From: Prevotella sp.
Lineage (GTDB): Bacteria > Bacteroidota > Bacteroidia > Bacteroidales > Bacteroidaceae
Assembly (NCBI GenBank): GCA_017548275.1
Contig: JAFZAH010000003.1
Location: 1 to 64,000 of the forward strand
Direction of reading: 5' to 3'
DNA: 64,000 bases
Shown in pieces: positions 40,113 to 49,001 of the stretch. The number at the start of each line of letters is the position of its first letter. The stretch's first letter is position 1. Made by a program: the position numbers and the translations under genes. The notes under the pieces are model-generated. The model ran no database searches, was not told the DNA's origin, and saw only the letters and a program-made list of their open reading frames with translations.

Positions 40113-40176
40113 AGACGACCAAATGATCAAACAACTAAATGACCAAACGACCAAACGACTAAACGACCAAATGACC
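40113..40176. repeat. Octamer array AAACGACC/AAATGACC (8 units)
   Basis: Eight 8-base units: AGACGACC, AAATGATC, AAACAACT, AAATGACC, AAACGACC, AAACGACT, AAACGACC, AAATGACC. Sister of the array at 34991-35054. Confidence 0.88.
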
Positions 40177-40180
40177 CAAA

Positions 40181-40221
40181 AGGGACAAAAGAAGCGGGAT
40201 GTGACTCACGCCACATCCCGC
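40181..40221 (-). terminator. Terminator of surface cassette 2
   Basis: On the minus strand a perfect 10-base-pair stem GCGGGATGTG / CACATCCCGC with an 8-base loop is followed by TTCTTTTGT. It lies 44 bases after the small gene's stop. Confidence 0.85.
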
Positions 40222-40265
40222 TTGCAAAAAAATGATATTGTTATTATTGATTTACATCCGACTTT

Positions 40266-40535
40266 TTAGTCTTCCCAGAGGCTGGTGTTACCACGGCTGG
40301 GGAGATCCCAATTGTCATCACCGGCCACGGGTACAACAGTACCTTGTGAGAAGCCCACATTGGTGCCACTATACCCCTCGTTAATCCAATCGTTGTTGGA
40401 GAACTGGTTCTGATCCACTTTCTCGCCCCAGTATGCGTTGGGTTTGACGACGACTCTCTCATTACTGGCGCAAACCATGCTGATGAGTTCAGCCTGAATC
40501 AGTTCTATCTCGGGTCTTACATATATCTGTTTCAT
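40266..40535 (-). CDS. Small protein following a leucine-rich surface protein (family unknown), member 2
   Basis: An 89-residue protein, homologous to 35155-35421. It begins MKQIYVRPEIELIQAELISMVCASNE and ends NTSLWED. Conserved with member 1: the first six residues in pattern, a CA pair, WINEGY versus WVDEGY, and the C-terminal SRxNxxLWE block, while the middle varies. It starts 18 bases after the surface protein's stop, with the same intercistronic sequence carrying AAAGGAGG. No known family is recognised. The same order, spacing and ribosome site in both cassettes argue strongly that it is a real gene. Confidence 0.75.
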   Translation of the reverse strand: MKQIYVRPEIELIQAELISMVCASNERVVVKPNAYWGEKVDQNQFSNNDWINEGYSGTNVGFSQGTVVPVAGDDNWDLPSRGNTSLWED

Positions 40536-40553
40536 ATCTGTGTCCTCCTTTCT

Positions 40554-43500
40554 TTATTTCACCATATATTTCTTACCATTCACGATATAGAGACCCTTTG
40601 GAAGTCCTTCGAGAGAGGTTGAGCCGTTGCGCACGACTTGACCTTTGATGTTATAGACCACATTGAGGTGTATCTTCTGCACGGGCTCGTTGCGCTGTTC
40701 TGCCTCTTCCACAATCTTCTTGATGGCGGTCGTAGTTACCTCCTCCCACTCACCGAAGGAGACATTGAAACCATTGGCTTGAGCCTGCTGATAGTTGAGG
40801 TAATTCTCAATATTAGTAATAGCATTGGCATCGGGCTTGATAATGGCAGAGTATTTCGACCACTTATTACCCGTAGTTTGCTTCTTGCGATAGAACTTCG
40901 GATATGTGCCATAGACAGGAACTTCTTTTTGGCCTACTAGGACCTGCTCGATCCGAGTCTTCTGCACGTACACATAAGAGCCTTCACCCTCTGCTGTCTG
41001 AACATACTCGACGACTTCAGGATGATACAAGTATTCTCCACCTTCCTGAGGAGTATAGCCAGAAACCACATAGTCCTGCCCGCCTTCACTATGGTAAACA
41101 TAATTATCTATATAGTTTACTTCACCGCCAGACTGTTCAGCAAAGGCAGTAGCTTCATAATCGCCTCCGCCCGAAGCACCAGCATAGGTGTAAATTGGTA
41201 CGTTATATTGGCCACCGACATTATACCCCCATTCTCCTCCTGACCTTTGTTCGAATTCTACATTCCAACTACCTTGTCCTGGACCGCGGAAAACGAAGAT
41301 ATATTTTACTGTGCCATTTCGGTCAAATTCTACCTTATCATATAAGCCATTATTTTCACCCACATTTTGTCCCTCGTCCTTAGGAAAATAGGTACCATAA
41401 TATCCACCACTTCCTAATTCATAATAATCCTTTTGGGTGGTGCCTTGGTTATAATGCCCTTCACCTGCTGTCTCTGCCAGCGTCCATGCTGTTGCGGTAT
41501 GCGTGCCTTCTCCAGCATTTACATATACTATGGTAGGATCCGTCTTCTGATAGTAACCAGAACCAGCAGGATCGGCCTCAGTCCATGCTGAAGCAGTATA
41601 GTCACCATTTGTGCCGACGTATTCATAATACGCAGGAGTGATGACTTTATTATAATTTCCACCTTCTTGGGGTTTATACTCCATCACTGGAGTCACTCCA
41701 TCATCCTCAAAAACAGGTACTGATTGATCCTCATAGACATCTTCCATTGTTGTACCAACTTGCGGGACGGCAAGGAAGTATGCGGGTGTAGGCATGACTT
41801 TGTTGCCGTCGCTATCATATTCACTTGACGTAGATGAGCCACCGTTTGAGCCTGAACCTGTTCCAGTCTCTTCTTCACCCAACAATTTGCTTACGTCGCC
41901 AACATTTCCGATGAAGGTGTATGAGCCACCTGCATGGGTGATGGGGTTCTCGAAAGGAACAATACCAGATTCGTTTTGTATGGATGAATTGTATTCATTA
42001 CCATATTGTGTTTTATCCCAGTTGGGGTCATCAACTGTAGCGGGTTTGGTCACTGCCTGGTTTTCCGGAGTCCATTGTTCACCCGTTCTGGGGGTAGCAT
42101 TGATATAGACCGTAGCAGGATTACCCGGATTGGCACCGATTGACGGGTGTATCATATAAGGATGACCTGCAAGAGAGAGTATATTTTGTATGGTAAGGTA
42201 TTTACCATAAGCCTCACGCAGGGCCTGTTGCTCAGCAGAGGGATTAAGGTCTGTTGTAATGATTTTATCTGCGTTCTGGACTTGATTATTAAGATCTGTA
42301 TATTTCAACGGATACTCTACCACTGTGTTATTTCCGTCCTTTGATGTATAACGATATACATTACGTACCTCGCCGTTAATCTCACGCGTGCCTATTTTAA
42401 CACGATCATATTCCACATCATTATTATCTCGATAGGTTGTGACAGCTACATCGTCGAAGTGCATGACCATTTCGTAGGTAAAGTCATTGTTCGCGACGTT
42501 CGTATCATGGTCACCTTGCTCTATCATTTCGACACCGACAAACTCGACAATCTCCATTTGCTGGTTGAAAGCCTCGAAGAGTTCTTCGTCGGTCATGTGC
42601 CATGGGAAGCACATGGTGTACCATGTGTCGTCGTAGAGTTTATCGAACGGCACCTTACCCATATCTCCGATAGAGTAAGCCAACGGGAACTGACGCCAGC
42701 CCCATGCTGAGGGACACTGTCCGACACCGTTATCTGTGGCACCAGCGGCCAATCTCATCACATAATCGGTCTGGTTGGGATAATAAACATTGTCTTTATC
42801 TGGTCCCATTCTCGGGCCCGACGACTCCCATTCCCAAGGATTCACGGAGTAGGCCTGCGGCAAATACTGCAGGATATCATCACCAGTAGCATTATTAGTA
42901 CCGTTGTAATTGCTCTCTCCATATTTACCATTTACCAACCATTTAGAGACATTTTGGAAATTATTACCTTGATAATTCGATGACGCCATTTCAATCCAAC
43001 CTCCGGTTGTGCCGTCTCTTCCAGAGTCTCTCCATCCGTACACGTATTGATTCAAATCGCCTTCAGGGAAGAAATCACTTACGTCGATACCCTCGTAGAA
43101 TCCTTTCATCTCATCAGGGTAGTGGAGTGCGACAAGCGCATTACCAGTCCCGACACCTCTCTCGTCTGACAGTTCTTCCTGGTACCAAGTGACCACATCT
43201 TCATAACCAACATCCCAATGGTGAGGGTTATTTGATGTAAAGTCTTCATCTTGCAGGTGAGCAGTAGGCACAGTGTTGTTACCCGAGGTACGTTGATATG
43301 TGAACGAGGCTCCACTCTGATTAGACTGATTATATGTAGGATCCATGGAAAAAATCTTAGGCAAGGTGGCGAGGCTTGTAGCCATAATATACAGGTCAGT
43401 CAGTCCACCCAACTCGAAAGCCTTCTCCAAGATATATTCGACGCCTTCAGGTATGGTAACGCTGTGCAAGTCGAATGTCTCATAGAAAGACAATACACCA

Positions 43501-44960
43501 ATCACTCTACAAGTAGAAGGAATACGAATAGACTCTAAGAGGTAACACTGGTTGAACATATAGTCACTGATATTGGTGACGCCCTCAGAGAGTGTGACGT
43601 GTTTGAGCATGAAGTTTCTCATGAATACAGCTTCACCGAAAGTACATGTCCCCTGAAGAGGCTTCATGGTCACATCGGTAAGTTGTGACTGTGTTTTAAC
43701 ATCACGAAAAGCGCCAGCCTCCACCACTTGTAATGTACTCGGGAGTTCCAAAGTCAAGAGATCATGGCCATAGAATGCTTCGAAACCAATACGGGTATAA
43801 CCTTCGGGGATAGTGATGTTACGGATAGGTCCCGTACCACTGGAACTAGCGAAAGTGTGTGGGGGAATCTCAGTGTTGCCCTCTGGCAGCACACAAGTCA
43901 CCAGACTATAGTTACTCAGATAATAGAGTGCATTGCTTGTAATAGTTTCTCCAGGCCAACGTGTGACAGTGTCATGAGTAATAACGTCACCGCATTCTGT
44001 CGTGACGGTACTTTTTCGTGTATAATCCCCACCACTGTCATTCTGTCCAAAGGCACCAGGCACAGTGATTTCACAGGATTCAAACGTGCTATGGAGGAGA
44101 TCCATCTCATTGAGACTTGAGGATGGAAATAAAGAATTTTGACCATTATTTCTTGATATGTCAGAGACTGCAATTTGACCGCCGAGGGTAAGTTTCTCTA
44201 AAACATCTGTATGGTTGTCGCCTGTCAACTCACAACCACTACTGGCATTGTTGGGGTCATTGGGAAAGAATCTTACGCAGAAATCATTGAGATTCCCCTT
44301 TTGGAAGGAATAAGCAGCGAAATGAGTTTTGTCCACTTCGCCTGTCTCGGTTGCATCGTATGCTCCGGCAATTTTAAGGTTAGGATTATGACCATCTGTG
44401 GTGAGATTAGCCATTGCAGCCACATCGGTTACACCATTTGGCAGGCGGATAAATTCAGCGCCGGAACCGGATATAGTTTCAACGCGCTCAAGTTCGTCAC
44501 TATTTGGTTTGTAATGATTCTTATTCCATGAAGCACTGTCGAAAATCATCGCCATAACCTGTGCTTGGGTCACACCTGCAGCCAATGTCACTTCACTGAG
44601 ATCGATGTATTTGAATTTCGAAAAGCCCTTACACTTTAAGGTTGAAAGTGCGGCGAAGTCAGCAGCATTGAGTTGACCAACAATTTTCAAAGTTTGGGCA
44701 TCATTCTGCTCGCCCAATCCATTGAATGGTTCACGTAAATCTACAGGATCCCCATTAGAATCAGCGACAGCAGCCACAAAGGCGGCAATGGCCCCAGGGC
44801 CACTCACTGTTAGAGTTTGCGTTTGATTATTCTCTTGTTTAGGAGAGTCACCCGTGATAGTGTAAGTGCCATCTGTCCATGGGTGATTCGCATCAAACGG
44901 TGCCGCATTGGCTCCTATAGAAACCAATGCCATTGTAAATAACAATAATAACTTTTTCAT
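40554..44960 (-). CDS. BspA-like leucine-rich repeat surface protein with Tyr/Gly-rich insert
   Basis: A 1468-residue exported paralogue of the protein at 35440-39174. Order: signal peptide (LLLLFTMALVSIGANA); an N-terminal region; LRR_5 repeats at about residues 355-525 (ITIPEGYTRIGFEAFYG and similar); a shared module with DDTWYTMCFPWHMTDEE; then, unlike its paralogue, an insert of roughly 270 residues (about 1070-1345) rich in Tyr, Gly and Glu with repeated PQEGG-Y, AGSGYY and AGEGHY blocks; then KFYRKKQTT and the sorting-like tail ending GLYIVNGKKYMVK. Likely outer-surface adhesin. It is followed by the small gene at 40266-40535. Confidence 0.85.
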   Translation of the reverse strand: MKKLLLLFTMALVSIGANAAPFDANHPWTDGTYTITGDSPKQENNQTQTLTVSGPGAIAAFVAAVADSNGDPVDLREPFNGLGEQNDAQTLKIVGQLNAADFAALSTLKCKGFSKFKYIDLSEVTLAAGVTQAQVMAMIFDSASWNKNHYKPNSDELERVETISGSGAEFIRLPNGVTDVAAMANLTTDGHNPNLKIAGAYDATETGEVDKTHFAAYSFQKGNLNDFCVRFFPNDPNNASSGCELTGDNHTDVLEKLTLGGQIAVSDISRNNGQNSLFPSSSLNEMDLLHSTFESCEITVPGAFGQNDSGGDYTRKSTVTTECGDVITHDTVTRWPGETITSNALYYLSNYSLVTCVLPEGNTEIPPHTFASSSGTGPIRNITIPEGYTRIGFEAFYGHDLLTLELPSTLQVVEAGAFRDVKTQSQLTDVTMKPLQGTCTFGEAVFMRNFMLKHVTLSEGVTNISDYMFNQCYLLESIRIPSTCRVIGVLSFYETFDLHSVTIPEGVEYILEKAFELGGLTDLYIMATSLATLPKIFSMDPTYNQSNQSGASFTYQRTSGNNTVPTAHLQDEDFTSNNPHHWDVGYEDVVTWYQEELSDERGVGTGNALVALHYPDEMKGFYEGIDVSDFFPEGDLNQYVYGWRDSGRDGTTGGWIEMASSNYQGNNFQNVSKWLVNGKYGESNYNGTNNATGDDILQYLPQAYSVNPWEWESSGPRMGPDKDNVYYPNQTDYVMRLAAGATDNGVGQCPSAWGWRQFPLAYSIGDMGKVPFDKLYDDTWYTMCFPWHMTDEELFEAFNQQMEIVEFVGVEMIEQGDHDTNVANNDFTYEMVMHFDDVAVTTYRDNNDVEYDRVKIGTREINGEVRNVYRYTSKDGNNTVVEYPLKYTDLNNQVQNADKIITTDLNPSAEQQALREAYGKYLTIQNILSLAGHPYMIHPSIGANPGNPATVYINATPRTGEQWTPENQAVTKPATVDDPNWDKTQYGNEYNSSIQNESGIVPFENPITHAGGSYTFIGNVGDVSKLLGEEETGTGSGSNGGSSTSSEYDSDGNKVMPTPAYFLAVPQVGTTMEDVYEDQSVPVFEDDGVTPVMEYKPQEGGNYNKVITPAYYEYVGTNGDYTASAWTEADPAGSGYYQKTDPTIVYVNAGEGTHTATAWTLAETAGEGHYNQGTTQKDYYELGSGGYYGTYFPKDEGQNVGENNGLYDKVEFDRNGTVKYIFVFRGPGQGSWNVEFEQRSGGEWGYNVGGQYNVPIYTYAGASGGGDYEATAFAEQSGGEVNYIDNYVYHSEGGQDYVVSGYTPQEGGEYLYHPEVVEYVQTAEGEGSYVYVQKTRIEQVLVGQKEVPVYGTYPKFYRKKQTTGNKWSKYSAIIKPDANAITNIENYLNYQQAQANGFNVSFGEWEEVTTTAIKKIVEEAEQRNEPVQKIHLNVVYNIKGQVVRNGSTSLEGLPKGLYIVNGKKYMVK

Positions 44961-44990
44961 TGTGTATAGATAAGTATTTATATATTTTCG

Positions 44991-45036
44991 TTATAGTTAG
45001 TCGCAAAGTGTACTTATAGTTAGTCGCAGAGTATAT
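44991..45036. repeat. Two-unit 23-base tandem repeat in the surface protein 2 leader
   Basis: Units at 44991-45013 and 45014-45036 share TTATAGTTAGTCGCA and differ at a few end bases. They lie about 30 bases before the start codon, inside the likely 5' leader. Confidence 0.75.
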
Positions 45037-45261
45037 TACTCATTGATTTAATGAGTTTTGAGTGTTGATAACAATGTCGGCGTTGATTTGTCAGTCTATC
45101 CGTTTTTGTGGTTGACAAGCGCCTATTGTTAGTTTTTGTCAGGTTAAAAAGGTGGCATCTTTGCGCAATAGAGTGCGCCTTGTATGTTGCGCCTTGGTCC
45201 TGTTTTGTCCTTTTTGTCGGTTTTTTTGGACCACTGGCTTTAGTTAGTGAAAAATCGCGGG

Positions 45262-45269
45262 CAAAGATA
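45262..45269 (-). promoter_or_regulatory. Bacteroidetes -7 box for surface protein 2
   Basis: TATCTTTG on the minus strand, an exact match, giving a leader of about 295 bases, which is long for this genome. Confidence 0.55.
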
Positions 45270-45366
45270 CGAAAATTTATTTGAATACGAAAGCAAAAAG
45301 GTCATCAATATTTCAGTTTAACGTTTGTTAATGAGGGAATTTTGACAAAATAAAAGCCCCCACCCC

Positions 45367-45560
45367 CTAAGGAATTTAGGAAGAAAGGAATATCGGCTGA
45401 CGCCGGGCTTTCGGAAAGAAATCGAATGAAACGAACACAGATTACGCGAATCGACACGAATAATTTGGTCTAAGGAATATAGGAAGAAAGGAATGACGGC
45501 TGACGCCGGGATTTCGGAAAGAAATTGGAATAATTGGAATAATTAGGACAAGAATAATTG
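45367..45560. repeat. Interspersed repeat family, copies 5-6
   Basis: Two adjacent copies, the first with the ATGAAACGAACACA-type tail and the second with the GGAATAATT-type tail. The same order recurs at 39599-39800 and 47099-47290. Confidence 0.85.
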
Positions 45561-45917
45561 AACCATAGGTTATGGTGTTCGGAAGAAAAAAAAGGACACA
45601 AATCGACACAAATCTGTCGGAAATTTCTGAATTCCTTGATTACTAAGGTGAGTATCTGGAAATTCATTGAACTCACGTTAAGCCTTAAACACTTAACCCT
45701 CAACACCCAACCTTAATCTCTGTTGTATTAAACGTTTTTAACTATTGTGGGGTGCGTTTTTTGAGGGAAAAGTTCGTGATTGTCGATTTTTTTGAGTTAT
45801 TTTGCAACGCACATCAGAGGTGAGAGATTGCCTCAAAGGTGTGTGTCCCGTTAAATTGGGAATTACGAGATACTTCATACAAATTACGAAATACTAAACA
45901 ACCAATACATTATTATT

Positions 45918-46997
45918 ATGGTAGAAACAGAAAATCTTTGTGGCCTGAGAAAAGAAGATTTCCAGACCACAGTGAACGGTAAACAAACGGATTTGTACAT
46001 CTTGAAGAACGCGGAGGGCAATGAGGTAGCCATCACCAACTACGGTGGTGGTATTGTAGCCATTATGGTACCCGACCGTGACGGTAATTACGCCAATGTG
46101 ATTCAAGGTCATGCCAACATCAAAGAAGCCATGCAAGCGGAGCCTTACCTGAGCACGCTGATCGGCCGCTTTGGCAACCGCATCTGCAAGGGTAAGTTCC
46201 AACTCAAAGGCAAAGAATATCAGTTGGCCATCAACGACGGTCCGAACGCGCTGCACGGCGGTCCGAAAGGATTCCACGCACGTGTATGGGAGGCTCTGCA
46301 GATGAACGATTACACACTGGTGCTGAACCTGGTGTCGGCCTACGGCGAAGAGGGTTACACGGGTGAGTTGAAGGTGACGGTGGTTTATACGTGGACCAAC
46401 GAGAACGAGTTGATCATCGACTACATGGCCACGACGAACAAGAAGACCATCATCAACCTGACCCACCATGGATTCTTCTCATTAACAGGCATCGCCGACC
46501 CCACCCCGACGATTGAAGACCTGGAGTGTGAGATAAATGCCGACTTCTATCTGCCCATCGACGAGACGAGCATCCCCACTGGCGAGATACTGAAGGTGGA
46601 GGGCACCCCGTTTGATTTCCGCCAGCCTAAGACTTTCGGCCAAGACATCAACGCCGACAACGAGCAAATCAAGAACGGTTCAGGATATGACCATTGTTAT
46701 GTGCTGAACAAACACGAGGAAGGCGAGTTGAGTTTCGCCGCCCGTATTTACGACCCCAAGAGCGGTCGCACGATGGATGTGTTCACCACTGAACCCGGTG
46801 TGCAACTTTACACCGACAACTTCGGTAACGGTTACAAAGGTCAGTACGGTGCCACCTTCCCCCGCCGCAGTTCTGTGTGCTTCGAGGCTCAGCACTTCCC
46901 CGACAGTCCTAACCGCCCGTACTTCCCCTCGGTGGTGCTGAAACCCGGCCGTAAATACAAACAGAAGACGATTTATAAGTTTGGAGTGAGGAAATAA
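45918..46997 (+). CDS. galM: Aldose 1-epimerase (galactose mutarotase)
   Basis: GalM interconverts alpha and beta anomers of galactose so galactokinase can use them. This 359-residue protein has no signal peptide, so it is cytoplasmic. The catalytic His and Glu regions are LTHHGFFSLTG (near residue 180) and the C-terminal SSVCFEAQHFPDSPN; LHGGPKGFHARVW and GYDHCYVLN are typical. With the MFS transporter and galK downstream it forms the galactose cluster familiar in Bacteroides, here stretched apart by repeats. A second, lipoprotein mutarotase lies at 56197-57372. Confidence 0.93.
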   Translation: MVETENLCGLRKEDFQTTVNGKQTDLYILKNAEGNEVAITNYGGGIVAIMVPDRDGNYANVIQGHANIKEAMQAEPYLSTLIGRFGNRICKGKFQLKGKEYQLAINDGPNALHGGPKGFHARVWEALQMNDYTLVLNLVSAYGEEGYTGELKVTVVYTWTNENELIIDYMATTNKKTIINLTHHGFFSLTGIADPTPTIEDLECEINADFYLPIDETSIPTGEILKVEGTPFDFRQPKTFGQDINADNEQIKNGSGYDHCYVLNKHEEGELSFAARIYDPKSGRTMDVFTTEPGVQLYTDNFGNGYKGQYGATFPRRSSVCFEAQHFPDSPNRPYFPSVVLKPGRKYKQKTIYKFGVRK

Positions 46998-47653
46998 AGA
47001 CCCATACCCCAACAAGGAAAAAAGCCCCCATCCCAACCCTCCCCGAGGGGAGGGAGGGGGTTACAGGACTACGAATTTCACGAACGACACGAATGATCGT
47101 CTAAGGAATAAAGGAAGAGGGGAATGACGGCTTACGCCGGGCTTTCGGAAAGAAATTGAATGAAACGAACACAGATTACGCGAATCGACACGAATAATTT
47201 GGTCTAAGGAATATAGGAGAAAAGGAATATCGACTGACGCCGGGCTTTCGGAAAGAAATTGGAATAATTAGAATAATTTGACCAAGAAACAATTAACAAC
47301 AGGCTATGGCGTTCGAAAGAAAAAAGGACGCAAAACGGCACAAATCTGTCGATAATTCCTCAATTCCTTGATTCCCCAAAATGAGACGAACATTTATGTC
47401 TAAAGAAAAAAGGAATTGACTGACGCCGGGCTTTCGGAAAGAAATTGGAATAATTAGAATAATTAGACCAAGAAACAATTAACCGCAGGCTATGGCGTTC
47501 GAAAGAAAAAAGGACGCAAAACGGCACAAATCTGTCGATAATTCCTCAATTCCTTGATTCCCCAAAATGAGACGAACACTAATTTTACAAATATCCCGAA
47601 TGAAGGAGAAGGTGGAGAACACTAATCCTTAAACACTAAACCTAAAAAATTAT
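46998..47653. other. Gene-free repeat region between galM and the MFS transporter
   Basis: 656 bases without a gene: a GC palindrome (47024-47060) and at least three interspersed repeat copies (47099-47580). The last two copies share a further block (47288-47396 and 47469-47579) that is almost identical. If galM and the transporter share one transcript, it must cross all of this. Confidence 0.75.
47099..47580. repeat. Interspersed repeat family, copies 7-9
   Basis: Copies begin near 47099, 47203 and 47398. Copies 8 and 9 are followed by a nearly identical block of about 110 bases (GGCTATGGCGTTCGAAAG through CCTTGATTCCCCAAAATG), which points to recent duplication. Confidence 0.87.
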
Positions 47654-48937
47654 ATGACTGAACAAAAGAATAACGGAAAACTGATAGCCATCATCACGAT
47701 GTGCTTCATCTTCGCGATGATCAGTTTTGTGACGAACATGGGTGCTCCCTTCGGCAATATCTGGGGCGAGCATTTCCCCTTCGCTAAGGCTTGGGGTAAC
47801 CTGATGAACTTCGCCGCTTACCTGTTTATGGGTATTCCGGCCGGTAAGATGCTCATCAAATACGGTTATAAGAAGACGGCTCTGATAGCCCTGATTGTGG
47901 GTATCGTGGGCTTGGCTTTCCAATATCTTTCGAGTCTGGTGGGCGCGAAGACAGGCCTGTTCCAGTATGAAGGAGTGACGGTGACGCTGAATCTGATTAT
48001 CTATCTGCTGGGCGCATTTATCTGCGGTTTCTGCGTGTGTATGCTGAATACCGTGGTGAACCCGATGCTGAACCTTTTGGGCGGCGGCGGCAACAAAGGC
48101 AACCAGTACATTCAGATTGGTGGTACGCTGAACTCACTGGCCGGCACCTTGACCCCGTTGCTGACGGGTATTCTGGTGGGCACTGTGACGAAAGACACCC
48201 ACATGAGTGACGTGTCGCCGTTGCTGTTCATCGGCATGGCAGTGTTTGCCATCTCATTCCTGATTATCAGCCGTGTGAACATTCCCGAGCCGACCTTGGG
48301 CAAAGAACAGCCGAAATATGAGCGCAGTCCGCTGGCCTTCCGCCACTGTCTGCTGGGTGTGATTGCCATCTTCTTCTATGTAGGTATCGAGATTGGCATC
48401 CCCATGCAGTTGAACTTCTACCTGACGGATCTCGGTTTCGAGGGAGCCGCTGTGGTGGGTGGTGCCTACGCAGCCGCTTACTGGTTCCTGATGATGGTGG
48501 GACGTTTCTGCTCAAGTTTCATCTCGGGCAAGGTATCGACCCGCACCCAGTTGACCGTTGTGTCGTCTGTGGCCATCCTGTTGCTGGTGATAGCCATCTT
48601 CATGCCTGAGACCTCGACGATGAAGATATCTCTGATTAGCGACAATCCCGTGCCGACAAAGAGTGTGCTGATAGCCGTCTGCGGTCTTTGCACCTCGATT
48701 ATGTGGGGCGGTATCTTCAACCTAAGCGTGGAAGGACTGGGCAAATACACCGAGGCTGCTTCGGGTCTCTTTATGACAATGGTGGTCGGTGGCGGTATCA
48801 TGCCGTTGATACAGGAGGCCATCGCTAAGAAAGCCGGCATCATGAACAGTTACTGGCTTGTGATTGCCATGTTGGCCTATATCCTGTTCTACGCGCTGAT
48901 AGGCTCACGAAACGTGAACAAGGATATTGAAGTGTAA
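47654..48937 (+). CDS. MFS sugar transporter (glucose/galactose type)
   Basis: A 427-residue inner membrane transporter with about twelve predicted helices. It resembles the GluP/FucP group of sugar:proton symporters. Between galM and galK the most likely cargo is galactose, as in related Bacteroidales clusters. The VKTSYGYKK-like loop after helix 2 (LIKYGYKKTALIAL) is the MFS loop. A four-helix-bundle gene bracketed by repeats stands between it and galK. Confidence 0.88.
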   Translation: MTEQKNNGKLIAIITMCFIFAMISFVTNMGAPFGNIWGEHFPFAKAWGNLMNFAAYLFMGIPAGKMLIKYGYKKTALIALIVGIVGLAFQYLSSLVGAKTGLFQYEGVTVTLNLIIYLLGAFICGFCVCMLNTVVNPMLNLLGGGGNKGNQYIQIGGTLNSLAGTLTPLLTGILVGTVTKDTHMSDVSPLLFIGMAVFAISFLIISRVNIPEPTLGKEQPKYERSPLAFRHCLLGVIAIFFYVGIEIGIPMQLNFYLTDLGFEGAAVVGGAYAAAYWFLMMVGRFCSSFISGKVSTRTQLTVVSSVAILLLVIAIFMPETSTMKISLISDNPVPTKSVLIAVCGLCTSIMWGGIFNLSVEGLGKYTEAASGLFMTMVVGGGIMPLIQEAIAKKAGIMNSYWLVIAMLAYILFYALIGSRNVNKDIEV

Positions 48938-48938
48938 T

Positions 48939-48973
48939 AGGTTTGAGGTTTGAGATTTGAGGTTTGAGGTTTA
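48939..48973. repeat. Heptamer array GTTTGAG, left flank of four-helix-bundle gene 1
   Basis: Five 7-base units starting two bases after the transporter's stop. Bases 48949-48972 are a perfect inverted match of 24 bases to 49486-49509 on the other side of the four-helix-bundle gene. Confidence 0.88.
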
Positions 48974-49001
48974 GGATATGTGATTTGGGCATAAATTAAA
49001 A

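Larger units (their letters stand above)
39175..40265. other. Gene-free repeat-rich region between the two surface-protein cassettes
   Basis: 1091 bases without a gene. It holds the promoter of the first surface protein (39263-39292), a 14-unit heptamer array (39466-39563), three interspersed repeats (39599-39960), AT-rich ATGAATTTTA sequence, a GC palindrome (40043-40075), an octamer array (40113-40176) and the terminator of cassette 2. The right part duplicates 34731-35105. Confidence 0.78.
44961..45917. other. Gene-free region between surface protein 2 and galM
   Basis: 957 bases without a gene. It holds the leader and promoter of the surface protein, a two-unit 23-base tandem repeat (44991-45036), two interspersed repeats (45367-45560) and AT-rich sequence before galM, including degenerate GAAATAC-like units near 45863-45897. 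No certain promoter for galM was seen. Confidence 0.7.

Noticed and set aside
33303-40176. Possible CRISPR array
   Set aside because: Units are 7 or 8 bases with no spacers, and no cas gene is near.
34373-47653. Insertion sequences or transposons behind the repeats
   Set aside because: No transposase, integrase or reverse transcriptase frame and no clear target duplications were seen in the gene-free stretches.
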